DNA from: Anaerolineales bacterium
GTDB taxonomy: Bacteria > Chloroflexota > Anaerolineae > 4572-78 > J111
Length of the DNA stretch: 64,000 bases
Reading direction: 5' to 3'
NCBI GenBank assembly: GCA_015075405.1
Contig: JABTUK010000002.1
Location: 1,860,001 to 1,924,000, forward strand
The first letter of the stretch is position 1, and each line of letters starts with the position of its first letter. The notes under the pieces were generated by a model. It was not told where the DNA came from. It worked only from the letters and a program-made list of their open reading frames with translations, and searched no databases. The position numbers and the translations under genes were made by a program. Below, one piece after another: positions 15,767 through 24,775 of the stretch.

Positions 15767-17275
15767 TCAGTTTTTCAACACCAGCGGGATATATACGCTA
15801 CTCATACTTTGGGCGGTGTATCGCCGGGCATACACCCCCTCCTGGCTGCCATCCTGGCCGTAACTCTGCCAGACCACCACAAAATCGCCGTCGGCATCCA
15901 TGGACACCTGGGGCAGCAGTTGCGCTTCGGTGGTATAAGTGTTGACCTGAAACTCGCTACCTAACGGCGCACCGCTGGCCCGGAAGGCCTGACCATACAC
16001 CCCATATTCATCGCCATCCTGGCCAAAACTCTGCCAGACCACCACAAAATCGCCGTCGGCGTCCATCGCCACGCTGGGGTTACGCTGGCTGCCGCTGGTG
16101 TAGGTATTGGCCCGAAACTCAGCCCCCTGCGGTGCGCCGGCGGCGTTATAACGCTGGACATACACCCCATACCCGCTTCCATCCTGTTCGAAACTCTGCC
16201 AGACGACGACAAAATCGCCATCGCTATCCATCGCCACACTGGGGAAAATCTGGCCGTTGGCGGTGGTGGTATTGACCCGAAATTCGCTCCCTTGAGCCAC
16301 CCCGGCGGCAGTGTAGCGCTGGCCGTAGATACCCGCGTTACTGCCATCCTGGCCGCTGCTCTGCCAGACCACCACAAAATTACCGGCTGCGTCCAGCGCC
16401 AAGCTTGGCTTGGCCTGGTCACTGGTTGTGGTGGTATTGACCCGAAACTCGTTTCCCTGAGCTACCCCGGCGGCATTGTAGCGCCGGGCATACACGCCAT
16501 CACCGCTGCCATCCTGGAGATAACTTTCCCAGGCGACCACAAAATCGCCGTCGGCATCCAGAGCAACTTTGGCAAAATCTTGATTGCCGGTGGTATGGTT
16601 ATTAGCCCGAAACTCGCTCCCTTGCGGTACACCGGCAGTATTGTACCGTTGACCGTACACTCCGGTTACGCCCCCGTCCTGGCCATAACTATCCCAAACG
16701 ACCACAAAATCGCCGTCTGTATCCATTGCCACACTGGGGCGACTCTGGTCATTGGTGGTGAAGGTGTTGACTAAATTGGGGCCGCCGGGAAAGAACGCGC
16801 CGCCGGTGTTAAGCCGGTGGCGGTAGATGGCCGACCCACTGCCATCCTGATTGGCCGTTTGCCAGGCGACGACAAAATTGCCGGCCGCATCCCGCGCCAC
16901 ACTGGGGCGGCTCTGAACGCCGTTGGTAAAGTTGTTGATGCGGAATTCTACACTGGGCTGAAATGGCTCATCGGCCCGGGCCGCCGATGGCGAGACCAGC
17001 AGCGTCGCGGTCAGAGCGGTTGCTGCGGCCAGGGGAAGGAGATGGGAGGAAGCGAGGGTTGCCAGCCGCCCCCAAAGAGCGGCCAGGGAGGGACAAGCAA
17101 TCAGCACCGGCAGGCGCGGCGTGGTCAACTGATCCCACAGGCCATTCAGTCGGGCTAACCGCTGCTGCCAACAGGCTGCCGCGTAAGCGGAATACCCCCA
17201 TCTGGCCGGCAAACCGGGGCCTGGTTGGGTCTCGGGGGTGGGGCGACTTATGACCGAGGGCTGAACATTTGGCAT
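15767..17275 (-). CDS. Secreted repeat protein with 'LPLVLKN' C-terminus
   Basis: 502 residues. A long N-terminus leads to a signal peptide-like segment (LLPLAAATALTATLLVSPSAARA) around residues 75-100. About seven repeats of ~50 residues follow, each with PSVAMDADGDFVVVWQSxGQDG, a Tyr/Arg segment (GVYGQRYNAAG) and (Q)GSEFRVNT; these should fold as beta-propeller or beta-sandwich blades. The protein ends SSVYIPLVLKN, a tail shared with three other secreted proteins here. The nucleotide repeats are well conserved, indicating recent internal duplication. RBS AAGGGAG precedes the ATG. Likely a surface or secreted protein; ligand unknown. Confidence 0.8.
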   Translation of the reverse strand: MPNVQPSVISRPTPETQPGPGLPARWGYSAYAAACWQQRLARLNGLWDQLTTPRLPVLIACPSLAALWGRLATLASSHLLPLAAATALTATLLVSPSAARADEPFQPSVEFRINNFTNGVQSRPSVARDAAGNFVVAWQTANQDGSGSAIYRHRLNTGGAFFPGGPNLVNTFTTNDQSRPSVAMDTDGDFVVVWDSYGQDGGVTGVYGQRYNTAGVPQGSEFRANNHTTGNQDFAKVALDADGDFVVAWESYLQDGSGDGVYARRYNAAGVAQGNEFRVNTTTTSDQAKPSLALDAAGNFVVVWQSSGQDGSNAGIYGQRYTAAGVAQGSEFRVNTTTANGQIFPSVAMDSDGDFVVVWQSFEQDGSGYGVYVQRYNAAGAPQGAEFRANTYTSGSQRNPSVAMDADGDFVVVWQSFGQDGDEYGVYGQAFRASGAPLGSEFQVNTYTTEAQLLPQVSMDADGDFVVVWQSYGQDGSQEGVYARRYTAQSMSSVYIPLVLKN

Positions 17276-17369
17276 AGATTTACTCCCTTCTTTACTTTTT
17301 TTCTACCTTTGCGCTTTTTGATTAACACTGAGGCCATAGATCGTAGGTGTAGCGTTGTCGAAGTAATCA

Positions 17370-18737
17370 TTATTTCAACACAATGGGCAGGTAAACGGGT
17401 TGTGTTTGTGGAGCGGGCGCAACTGCGCCAAACTCCACCGCGCCAATATCGCAGCGAGATTGGCCGCTGCCGCCGTCGACCGGACGGGGATAGCCGCGCT
17501 GGTCGGTGGTCAGAAGTGAGCCGCCCAACCCTCGACAGCCGCTTGGAGTACCGGCATCAATAGCCGGACTGCCTGGCTGCAAGGCGTGGGTGCGGGTTGA
17601 GCCGCCATTACCGGCCAGCAGGTCGAGCTTGGGGTCCTGGCCGGTGATATTGTCGCCGGGGTCGCCGGCGGCCAGGGTGCAGTTAGTCATCGTTTCAACC
17701 AGATTGCCGCCGCCGGAGACGAGCGTACCAGCGCAGTCATCGGGGTTGTAACTAAACAAACCTTCCCAATTAAAGTTGTTGCCAATCAGGCTGTTGCGGA
17801 CAACTACCGGCGAACCTGGCTCAGTCAAGAGGCCGCCTCCCCGGCCGCTGTTGTCGTCATTATTATCAGCCACATTGCCCGCGATAGTAACGTTGAACAG
17901 TTCAACCCGGCCAGCGTTCCAATTGAGAATACCGCCGCCGTTGAAGTCGGTTCGGTTGTCGCTGATTGTGCTGTTGATGGCATAAATGACGCCGCCGCTG
18001 TTGGCCAGGCCGCCTCCGCCTCCCTGTGAACGGTTGCCACTGACAGTGCTGTTGTTGAGCCTAACCGTGCCAAGATTGTAAATACCGCCCCCTGTATCAC
18101 CGGTCACGCTGCTCCCGGTCGCGCTATTCCCTGTGATGGTACTGTTATTGAGAGTCAACGCGCTGCCGTAGTTTACGTAAATTGCGCCGCCGGGGCCGGC
18201 AGGAGAAGTGTTGTTACGAATAACGACCTCATTGAGGGTCAAATTGCCATCGCTATAGATGGCCCCGCCATAGCCGCTCGAACCATTGCGGAGGGTTATG
18301 GCATTTAAAGTGACTGTTACATTGTCATCCCTAATTATCAAAATGGCGTCGAGATGATTGCCGTCAATAATAGTGCTGGCTGCACCTGTACCCTGGATGA
18401 TCAAATCATCGGTAATATCCAAATCGCCGTCGGCCCCATCAAAATCCATTTTTGTGGGCGTCAGGTTCAAGGTGTAAGTTAATGCTGCCAGGATAATCAA
18501 ATCCGCCCCCGGCGTCGCGTTGGCGACTCGCACTGCCTCACGCAGAGAGCAATCGGTGGGCAGGCAGCTATCCGGGATCGGGTCATCGGTGCGGGTGACG
18601 GTGTAGATGGTGAAGGCTCGCGCCGGGGCGATGAAAAACATTAGCCCGGTCAGCCCCGCGGCGACGACAACCACCAGAACGAAGCTAAAATATGATAAAA
18701 ACAGTTTTGTTTTGGTATTTTTTCTTGATGTTGCCAT
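17370..18737 (-). CDS. Secreted CSLREA/beta-helix protein with 'LPIVLK' tail
   Basis: 455 residues. N-terminal membrane/signal segment (LSYFSFVLVVVVAAGLTGLMF), then the CSLREA motif (DCSLREAVRVAN) of a domain found at the start of bacterial right-handed beta-helix proteins. The middle carries ~20-residue coils with repeating GGGIYN, LNNSTISGN and NNTS elements. Near the end is SPAIDAGTPSGC...DQRGYPRP...CDIGAVEFG, typical of the 'choice-of-anchor Q' domain, then the tail QPVYLPIVLK. The RBS AAGGGA precedes the ATG. It is paralogous to the next gene upstream. Probably a surface-exposed polysaccharide-binding or adhesive protein. Confidence 0.85.
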   Translation of the reverse strand: MATSRKNTKTKLFLSYFSFVLVVVVAAGLTGLMFFIAPARAFTIYTVTRTDDPIPDSCLPTDCSLREAVRVANATPGADLIILAALTYTLNLTPTKMDFDGADGDLDITDDLIIQGTGAASTIIDGNHLDAILIIRDDNVTVTLNAITLRNGSSGYGGAIYSDGNLTLNEVVIRNNTSPAGPGGAIYVNYGSALTLNNSTITGNSATGSSVTGDTGGGIYNLGTVRLNNSTVSGNRSQGGGGGLANSGGVIYAINSTISDNRTDFNGGGILNWNAGRVELFNVTIAGNVADNNDDNSGRGGGLLTEPGSPVVVRNSLIGNNFNWEGLFSYNPDDCAGTLVSGGGNLVETMTNCTLAAGDPGDNITGQDPKLDLLAGNGGSTRTHALQPGSPAIDAGTPSGCRGLGGSLLTTDQRGYPRPVDGGSGQSRCDIGAVEFGAVAPAPQTQPVYLPIVLK

Positions 18738-18766
18738 GGGTTTCCCTTAATGAAATAAGTCAGGGG

Positions 18767-20098
18767 TTATTTCAGCACAACCGGCAGAAAAACTTGGGTG
18801 GAAGCCGGCGCCGGCGCGGAACCTAGCGGGGATGAGGCAAATTCAAACGCGCCGATATCGCAGCGAGCGCTGCCATTACCGTCACCATCCATCGAGCGAA
18901 TGTAGCCGCGCTGGTCCGGGCGCAAGTTCAAACCCGAGGCCGAGCCGGCTTTGCAACCCGCAGGATTGCCGGCATCAATAGCCGGGCTGCCGGGGTTGAG
19001 GGCGTGAGTTAGGGTTGGACCGCCGTTGTCGGCCAGCGGACCAATCTGGGGGCCAACGTCGGTTTTATTGGCGCCAGTACTGCCGGTGATAGTACAATCG
19101 TTGGTGATACTGATCAGGTTGTAGCCTTCGGAGATGAGCGCTCCATAACAATCATTGGGCAGGTTCAGCAAGCTGCCCTCCGTAGTATTGAGAGCAATGA
19201 GGCTATTGCGAATGGTTATGGGTGTGTCTGAATTACCGCCATAAATCCCCCCACCCTGGCCTGAGGCGTTATTGTCTGCGTTGGCCGTGTTGAGAGCCAA
19301 GGTGACGTTATAAAAGTTAGCCGTACCACCCTGGAAAACGGATAAACCGCCGCCGGAGCCGTTGGCTTGATTACCGCTCACTGTTGTGTTGATCAGGGTC
19401 AGACTGCCGCCAGCCAAGGCCAGGCCACCCCCATTGCCCACCGTTGTATTACTATAAATGGCGCTGCTGGTAATGGTTACATTCCCGGCAAGTATATCAA
19501 TACCACCCCCTTCACCGGGGCTGGTGCGGGTCCAGTTGTTGCGGATGGTAACATTGTGTAGCCGTAACCGTCCTTCGTTGTAAATGCCGCCGCCGGTATA
19601 GCCCGCCTCATTGTCTTCGACGATCACGTTGTTCAGCGACAAATCTCCTCTATTCGCAATGCCACCCCCAGAGATAAAAGCAGTCCCATCTCGAATCGTC
19701 AGGTCATTGAAGCTGACAGCGTTATCGCCGAAGATGTCAAATACCCGATCCACGGTGCTGTAGCCGTTGCCGTCAATAATAGTACGGGTTGCGCCCGCCC
19801 CATTGATGGTCAAAGGGCCGGTAATGTCCAAATCGCCATTGAATCCAGCCTGGTCCTCTCCCCAGCGGCCTAAAAGGTAGATACCTTCATTCAGAACGAT
19901 GGTATCCGCGCCGGGGGTGGTGTTGGCATCAATAATCGCCTCACGCAGCGAACAGTGGTTAGGCTGGCAGCCGTTCGGAACCGGGTCGTTGTAGAGGGTA
20001 ACGATGAAAGTTTGGTCGGCTTGCACTGGGGCGCTGGTCAGCAGGCTCCCGGTTAGCAAAGCCAACAAGATAAGGAGATATGAAGGTTTGGTTGGCAT
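18767..20098 (-). CDS. Secreted CSLREA/beta-helix protein, tandem paralogue, 'LPVVLK' tail
   Basis: About 443 residues from the ATG at 20098, which follows GGGAG at good spacing; an in-frame ATG at 20116 has no such site. The signal peptide (LLILLALLTGSLLTSAPVQA) is followed by HCSLREAIIDANTTPGADTI, beta-helix coils (GGGIANRGDLSLNNV, GGGIYNEGRLRLHNV), the anchor-Q-like end SPAIDAGNPAGC...LRPDQRGYIRS...CDIGAFEFA and the tail TQVFLPVVLK. Same architecture as the 17370 gene, with clear divergence, so an older tandem duplication. Confidence 0.85.
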   Translation of the reverse strand: MPTKPSYLLILLALLTGSLLTSAPVQADQTFIVTLYNDPVPNGCQPNHCSLREAIIDANTTPGADTIVLNEGIYLLGRWGEDQAGFNGDLDITGPLTINGAGATRTIIDGNGYSTVDRVFDIFGDNAVSFNDLTIRDGTAFISGGGIANRGDLSLNNVIVEDNEAGYTGGGIYNEGRLRLHNVTIRNNWTRTSPGEGGGIDILAGNVTITSSAIYSNTTVGNGGGLALAGGSLTLINTTVSGNQANGSGGGLSVFQGGTANFYNVTLALNTANADNNASGQGGGIYGGNSDTPITIRNSLIALNTTEGSLLNLPNDCYGALISEGYNLISITNDCTITGSTGANKTDVGPQIGPLADNGGPTLTHALNPGSPAIDAGNPAGCKAGSASGLNLRPDQRGYIRSMDGDGNGSARCDIGAFEFASSPLGSAPAPASTQVFLPVVLK

Positions 20099-20126
20099 AG
20101 TTGTTACTCCCTGCATCTTTTACCCA

Positions 20127-20546
20127 TCAGGCTAAGGCAGCAATCGCTTGTTCCCACGGTAATGGCCCGGTAACGCGCCAAACGATCACTTCGGCCTCAA
20201 TAACTTGCTCTCCGTAAGCCTTAGCCACAGAGATGCGGTGATGCCCATCTTCGACAAAGTAGGTGTTGCCCACCTGCACCAGCGCGACTGGCGTCAATTT
20301 CACACCCCGCCGCCGGACAGCAGCGATATGCTGCCAGCGGCTTTCGGAGTGGCTCTTGAGAGGACGAAAATCCGCGTCAAAGTCGTAACGGCGAGCCGAA
20401 GTGGCAGTGCCGCGAATCTGGCTGAGCGATACGGTCTGTCTCCCCGCAAAGGTGGAAGCGAGGATAGTACAGTTCGCCTCGATCTCAGCCAGATCGAGCA
20501 GGCGGCGGTTGCGTCCGGTCAAGGCCGACCACATCTGGCGGAGCAT
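20127..20546 (-). CDS. Small ParB/sulfiredoxin-like domain protein
   Basis: 139 residues with VEDGHHRISVAKAYGEQVIEAEVIVWRV, the nucleotide-binding 'DGHHRl' motif of the ParB/Srx fold. An N-terminal ~60 residues include LAEIEANCTILASTFAGRQTVSLSQIRGT. Stand-alone ParB-like domains of this size bind or turn over nucleotides, but the substrate is unknown. The RBS AAGGAG overlaps the stop of the upstream gene (20550), so the two are likely translationally coupled, although one is secreted and the other cytoplasmic. Confidence 0.75.
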   Translation of the reverse strand: MLRQMWSALTGRNRRLLDLAEIEANCTILASTFAGRQTVSLSQIRGTATSARRYDFDADFRPLKSHSESRWQHIAAVRRRGVKLTPVALVQVGNTYFVEDGHHRISVAKAYGEQVIEAEVIVWRVTGPLPWEQAIAALA

Positions 20547-20549
20547 TCG

Positions 20550-21311
20550 CTACTCCTTGCCCAGCTCGTCGGCAGGAGACACAATACCGGGCTCGCCTGC
20601 CACAGACTCGATAACGAAGTTAGCTTCGCTGCCATCAGGCGCCGTTGTCGTTTGGACAGAGGCGGCGCTTGAGCCTTCGACACTGACCAAATCAAGGCGG
20701 AAATTGGTGTAGCGGCTGCTGTCGGTGGTACCGCGGAAGTAAAGGCGCAGCGGTTGTCCAGGGTTGGGAATTTGATTGTAGGTGTAGGTCATTCGCACCC
20801 AGGCGCAGGTGTCACAGTCGCTCGTGTTATCGGCTACTTTTACCTCCGGGTTAGTGATGCTGCCGGCGGGCTGTAAACTGGCATAGAGGTTATCGTACGG
20901 GAACGAGCTGATTTCCTGGGTATACAGGTTCAAATGGACGGTAATGGTCAGCCTGGTGCAGCCGGCCGGCACCGTAAAAGGCTGGGAAGCAAGCCGGTCG
21001 TTAGCGTTGTTATAACCGCCAAACCAGGCCACTTTGGCCCCATCGAGGGCATTAGAATAGGTTTGAATGATGGGGTAAGAGCCGGCTAACTGGGCCCAAT
21101 AGGGTGAGCCGGTTTCAAAGCTGCTGTCCTGGAGCAGGTTGCCGGCCGGGCAGCTTCCCCCGCCTCCCCCGCCTCCGCTGCCACTGTTGCCGCTTTTTAA
21201 CACCACCGGCAGAAAAATCGTATCGGCGTAGGCCAGGCTCATAAAGCTACCTGACAAGGCAATTAGCAAGCAAGCCACTCCACAAAAACGAACCCAAAGT
21301 TTAGACAGCAT
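20550..21311 (-). CDS. Secreted protein with 'LPVVLK' motif at the mature N-terminus
   Basis: 253 residues. Signal peptide (FCGVACLLIALSGSFMSLAYA), then directly TIFLPVVLKSG and a Gly/Ser linker GNSGSGGGGGGGSC. A carbohydrate-binding-like beta-sandwich follows (NLLQDSSFETGSPYWAQ, FTVPAGCTRLTITVHLNL, LRLYFRGTTDSSRYTNFRLDLVSV), a pattern common in secreted proteins that bind glycans. The motif normally found at the C-terminus of its neighbours is here at the other end, which is unusual. It overlaps in regulation with the ParB-like gene. Function unknown. Confidence 0.75.
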   Translation of the reverse strand: MLSKLWVRFCGVACLLIALSGSFMSLAYADTIFLPVVLKSGNSGSGGGGGGGSCPAGNLLQDSSFETGSPYWAQLAGSYPIIQTYSNALDGAKVAWFGGYNNANDRLASQPFTVPAGCTRLTITVHLNLYTQEISSFPYDNLYASLQPAGSITNPEVKVADNTSDCDTCAWVRMTYTYNQIPNPGQPLRLYFRGTTDSSRYTNFRLDLVSVEGSSAASVQTTTAPDGSEANFVIESVAGEPGIVSPADELGKE

Positions 21312-21386
21312 GATTGGTCTCCTTTAATTGATTAAAATGAATAAGTTTACCTACCACTAATATCGCCATTCTATCAGATCATTCCT

Positions 21387-21411
21387 TGTCAAAATTGACA
21401 TTTATTGTCAA
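21387..21411. promoter_or_regulatory. Inverted repeat TGTCAA-AA-TTGACA
   Basis: A perfect 6-bp inverted repeat with a 2-bp spacer, and a third TGTCAA 5 bp on. Each arm reads TTGACA on the minus strand, the -35 consensus, but no convincing -10 follows. It is ~75 bases upstream of the 21311 gene and could be an operator or a -35 region. Confidence 0.4.
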
Positions 21412-21535
21412 ACCCGATCTACTTGAGGATCTCTTAATTTATCCGGCGCTGCCAACTGCCTTGTTACCCTTAGCTTATCAAATGAGCGTACAGAGAGTGT
21501 AAGGGGGGCTGAATTTGAAAACTCAGCCATAAAAA

Positions 21536-21563
21536 CAAAAACCCGGTTGTTTACCGGGTTTTG
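21536..21563 (-). terminator. Hairpin with T-tract, terminator-like
   Basis: Stem AAAACCCGG / CCGGGTTTT with loop TTGTTTA. The T-rich tail is better on the minus strand (TTTTTGTTTTT). It lies ~225 bases upstream of the 21311 gene, so it may close an upstream transcript or act as an attenuator. Confidence 0.5.
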
Positions 21564-21935
21564 GTGTAAAAAGGCTGCCCTGACCAGGTCAGTGGCAGGA
21601 GCTGATTGCCAGAACGATCAGTTTTTTAGCGTTACGCCAACGAATCCTTAACGAATTCTTTATGTTACTGGCCCCAATTTTGTGGTAATATAAGAAATAA
21701 ACCTACTCCTGTTTGAAAGGTTGCCCCCAAGGGAGCAACCTTTGCAGCGCTGAACAAAGGTTACGGCATCAAATCCCTTATACTGTCTACGCGGACGGCT
21801 TGAAATCGTCACGTTTCAGTTGATTTGCCGCTGGATTACATTTGGTTGGGCACACGATATTTGGTACTTTAACAGAATAAGCGACAATAGCGCTGTAACC
21901 TTAACAGCGCTGTCTTTCAAGGAGTACAGAGGGAT

Positions 21936-23318
21936 ATGCCTTATCTGGCTAACACTACTTATGAAAATATGAAACAGGAACTTACTCGCCTCAAACTGGC
22001 TGAGGCTGAACAACGACGCCTGAGCCAAGCGCTGCGCCAGGCGGGAGCTGTTTTGAATAGTACCCTTGATTACCAACAAGTTCTGGATCGTATTCTGGAG
22101 GCAATGAGTTATGTCGTTCCCCATGATTCCTCAAACATTATGCTTATTGAGGGCGATACAGTACGGGTTTTCCGCTGGCGCAATTATGAATGGTTTGGGG
22201 GTGAAGATTACGCCGGTTCTATTACCTTCAAGCTAGAAAATGTTTCGTTACTGCGCCAGATGCAACAACAAGGGCGGCCCTTGGTTATTCCCTATGTAAC
22301 TCGTGACCCTGAATGGGTTTATTATAAAGAAGAACATCGTTGGATCCAATCGTATGCTGCTGCGCCCATCCAGAGTCATGGCCAGGTGAAAGGATTTTTG
22401 AATGTCAACAGCGCCACCCCCGGTTTTTATACCGAGGCTGATGCGGAACGCTTGCAAGCCTTTGCCGATCAGGCCGCCCTGGCCCTGGAAAATGCCCGTC
22501 TCTTTGAAGCAGAGCGCCAACGCCGCCAAGAAGCTGAGAACCTACGGGATCACCTGGAAGAGTTGGTGGCTGAACGCACCCTGGCTCTTTCAAGGTCCAA
22601 TAAGCAGCTAAATGAACAACTTATCGAGCGCGATAAATTGATTGCTGAGCTGGATGCTTTTGCTCATACCGTAGCGCATGATCTCCGCTCGCCTATTGGC
22701 ATTATGACTAACTATGCCGAACTTCTCCAAAGAGAATGGACTACCCTATCGGTGGAAGAGATCAGGGAGTTTTTGGTTAGCATTAGACGAGTTGGACGCA
22801 AATCACTGACTATTATTGAGGAATTATTGCTGCTGGCCAGTATTCGAAAGGGGCAGGTCAGAATGACCTCTCTCGATATGGGCCTTATCGTTGCTGAAGC
22901 GCAACAGCGCCTGAGTCATATGATTGAGGAATATCAAGCTACCCTTGTTGTGCCTAGCGATTGGCCAATTGCCAGGGGTTATGCCCCCTGGATTGAGGAA
23001 GTTTGGACCAACTACCTTAGTAATGCTATTAAATATGGAGGCCAACCCCCGCACATCGAGCTGGGCGCAACCAAACAGGCAGAAAATATGATTTGCTTTT
23101 GGGTACAGGATAATGGCCGGGGGTTAACGCCCTCAGAGCAGGCTCAGTTGTTCACTCCCTTTACTCGACTCAATCAAGTGCGTATTGAAGGACACGGTCT
23201 TGGGTTGTCTATTGTCCAGCGGATTGTGGATAAGCTAGGCGGGAAGGTGGGGGTAGAAAGCCGGGCAAAGGTTGGACAGGGTTCTGTCTTTTGGTTTACC
23301 CTACCTGGTAGTGGTTAG
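21936..23318 (+). CDS. GAF-domain sensor histidine kinase
   Basis: 460 residues with no membrane segment, so cytoplasmic. A GAF domain (about 50-185, ending FADQAALALENARLFEAERQ) is followed by a coiled coil and then the kinase core: H-box AFAHTVAHDLRSPIG with His248, N-box NYLSNAIKYGG, G1 VQDNGRGL, G2 GHGLGLSIVQRI. It phosphorylates a partner receiver on sensing a small ligand through GAF. RBS GAGGGAT is close to the ATG. The convergent single-domain response regulator (23315-23683) overlaps its stop by four bases and is a plausible but unproven partner. Confidence 0.9.
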   Translation: MPYLANTTYENMKQELTRLKLAEAEQRRLSQALRQAGAVLNSTLDYQQVLDRILEAMSYVVPHDSSNIMLIEGDTVRVFRWRNYEWFGGEDYAGSITFKLENVSLLRQMQQQGRPLVIPYVTRDPEWVYYKEEHRWIQSYAAAPIQSHGQVKGFLNVNSATPGFYTEADAERLQAFADQAALALENARLFEAERQRRQEAENLRDHLEELVAERTLALSRSNKQLNEQLIERDKLIAELDAFAHTVAHDLRSPIGIMTNYAELLQREWTTLSVEEIREFLVSIRRVGRKSLTIIEELLLLASIRKGQVRMTSLDMGLIVAEAQQRLSHMIEEYQATLVVPSDWPIARGYAPWIEEVWTNYLSNAIKYGGQPPHIELGATKQAENMICFWVQDNGRGLTPSEQAQLFTPFTRLNQVRIEGHGLGLSIVQRIVDKLGGKVGVESRAKVGQGSVFWFTLPGSG

Positions 23319-23683
23319 GATAAACCGCCAGGATCGTGAAACCGGACTATTTTCAATAAATCCGAAATAGAGGGTGGCTTGGCCAAGAAATCATCAAATC
23401 CTACGGCTAAAAGTTGAGCGTGATCATCCGGCACAACCGAACCCGTGAAAGCAATCACCGGTATCTGGCCCAGTTCTGGATTAGCTTTGATCTGTTTAAC
23501 AACATCAAAACCGCTCATGCCGGGCATCTGAAGATCCAGTAAAACCAGATCAGGTTTTAACTGACTAACCAGGTTCAGGCCATTTAGCCCATCTTCAGCA
23601 TGGACAACATGGTAGCCATAGGAACTCAAAACTCTGTGGATAAGCTCACGTATTTCGGCGCTATCATCAATGTGCAAAATCAT
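23315..23683 (-). CDS. Single-domain response regulator (CheY-like)
   Basis: 122 residues, one receiver domain: acidic pair Asp6-Asp7 in HIDDSAE, phosphoacceptor Asp50 in LVLLDLQMPG, a Thr in AFTGS and the conserved Lys in FLAKPPS. There is no output domain, so it would act by protein contact or phosphotransfer. It is convergent with the histidine kinase at 21936 and overlaps it by four bases, so the two have no shared promoter. Confidence 0.9.
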   Translation of the reverse strand: MILHIDDSAEIRELIHRVLSSYGYHVVHAEDGLNGLNLVSQLKPDLVLLDLQMPGMSGFDVVKQIKANPELGQIPVIAFTGSVVPDDHAQLLAVGFDDFLAKPPSISDLLKIVRFHDPGGLS

Positions 23684-23885
23684 CTTTTGTCCTGGCTATC
23701 TTTCTTACTCAAAAGGATGTTCTATTAAATGGAATGTAGGTTGATGGCAGATAGTGAACTTAAATCCAAATCAGAATGAAAATACAAGTTTTCACTCGAC
23801 CTGTGACCGAAAAACTATTGTTTTTGAACTCAATTTAGTATAAGTTAACATTGGACCGCTGTCTGTATCTTCAAACACGTTTATC

Positions 23886-23901
23886 TGTGCGCTAGGTCAC
23901 A
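23886..23901. promoter_or_regulatory. CRP-like box in front of the CRP/FNR gene
   Basis: TGTGC-GCTAGG-TCACA differs from the TGTGA-N6-TCACA consensus at one base. It sits 16 bases before the ATG at 23917, a position fitting autorepression by the encoded regulator. Confidence 0.5.
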
Positions 23902-23916
23902 CTCGAAGGAATTAAA

Positions 23917-24648
23917 ATGCGTTCTTCTTTATCAATCGAAATCCCCCAATTTCTCAGACAAATTCCCCTGTTTGCTGTGCTCAGTGATGAACAATTCGGT
24001 ATTTTGCTCGCTGATTTTCGCTTACGAGAGTATCGCCCTAACGAGATCATTTTTCATCAAAGTGATAATAGCGATGAACTATATATTGTGGTTCAGGGTA
24101 AAGTTCGAGTTTTTAAGATTAGTCCAGCCGGCTACGAAACCTCTATTCAAATTTTCTCCCCTTATAGTATTGTGGGTGAATTTGCCGCCATTGATAACCA
24201 ACCTCGCTCGGCTACTGCCAAGACTATCGGGCATTGTCAACTGCTGGAGATACGCGGGGATAAATTTATGCAGTATATGCAAACGATGCCTGCCCTGGCC
24301 ATAGAGATGACCCGTTTAGTCATCAGTAAGGTACGTTGGACGGCCACGTATGCAGAAACCATTGCCCAATATGATGCCGCCGGACGGTTGCTGCATATTC
24401 TGCTTCTTTATAACGAGCAGTTTGGGCAAGAAATTGAGTCAGGCAAACGTTATATAGTTGATTTGGCCATGAATCAGGCTGACCTGGCTTCGCTCATTGG
24501 CGCCCGTCGAGAATGGGTCAATCGTCTTCTACAAGATTGGCACAAACGGGGGCTTATTAGTTTTGACAGTGGTCGGATCACCATTTTAGATTTGCCTCGA
24601 GTGGTAGAAGAGCGTGACAGTCGTATTGAAGCCTACCGGGCTAAGTGA
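23917..24648 (+). CDS. CRP/FNR-family transcription regulator
   Basis: 243 residues. The N-terminal cyclic-nucleotide-binding fold begins FLRQIPLFAVLSDEQFG and includes SDELYIVVQGKVRVF and IVGEFAAIDNQPRSATAKTI, the phosphate-binding cassette region. The long dimerisation helix is followed by a C-terminal Crp helix-turn-helix (MNQADLASLIGARREWVNRLLQDWHKRGLI). No cysteine cluster like that of FNR is present, so oxygen sensing by an Fe-S centre is unlikely; cAMP or another ligand fits better. A cyclase-domain protein is encoded at 27091. CRP-like palindromes lie just before (23886) and just after (24657) the gene. Confidence 0.9.
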   Translation: MRSSLSIEIPQFLRQIPLFAVLSDEQFGILLADFRLREYRPNEIIFHQSDNSDELYIVVQGKVRVFKISPAGYETSIQIFSPYSIVGEFAAIDNQPRSATAKTIGHCQLLEIRGDKFMQYMQTMPALAIEMTRLVISKVRWTATYAETIAQYDAAGRLLHILLLYNEQFGQEIESGKRYIVDLAMNQADLASLIGARREWVNRLLQDWHKRGLISFDSGRITILDLPRVVEERDSRIEAYRAK

Positions 24649-24656
24649 TAATCATA

Positions 24657-24670
24657 GTGATTTAAATCAC
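24657..24670. promoter_or_regulatory. Palindrome GTGATTTAAATCAC (CRP/FNR-type site)
   Basis: A perfect 14-bp palindrome a few bases after the CRP/FNR stop and ~187 bases before the subtilase start. It fits CRP or FNR operator half-sites (GTGAT/ATCAC) and may link the regulator to the subtilase gene. Confidence 0.5.
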
Positions 24671-24756
24671 ACCTGCTTGTGCAGTAGGGCATAGACAAAG
24701 CCACAGAAATAGACTAAACTACCCATAAGTCTTCACATATCTCGTATTTAGTTTGA

Positions 24757-24775
24757 TTGAGACTCTAAGTCTCAA
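24757..24775. promoter_or_regulatory. Inverted repeat TTGAGACT-CTA-AGTCTCAA
   Basis: A perfect 8-bp inverted repeat with a 3-bp spacer, 82 bases before the subtilase ATG. There is no T-tract, so it looks more like an operator than a terminator. Confidence 0.4.

Larger units (their letters stand above)
21312..21935. other. Divergent intergenic region
   Basis: Between the minus-strand secretome cluster and the plus-strand kinase. It contains the inverted repeat TGTCAA-AA-TTGACA (21387-21400) with another TGTCAA at 21406, a hairpin at 21536-21563 and a stem-loop near 21718-21748 (AAGGTTGC/GCAACCTT). I found no coding frame, and no riboswitch class that I could recognise. Confidence 0.5.

Noticed and set aside
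21700-21900. Possible riboswitch upstream of the histidine kinase
   Set aside because: One short hairpin is present, but no conserved core of a known riboswitch class could be matched.
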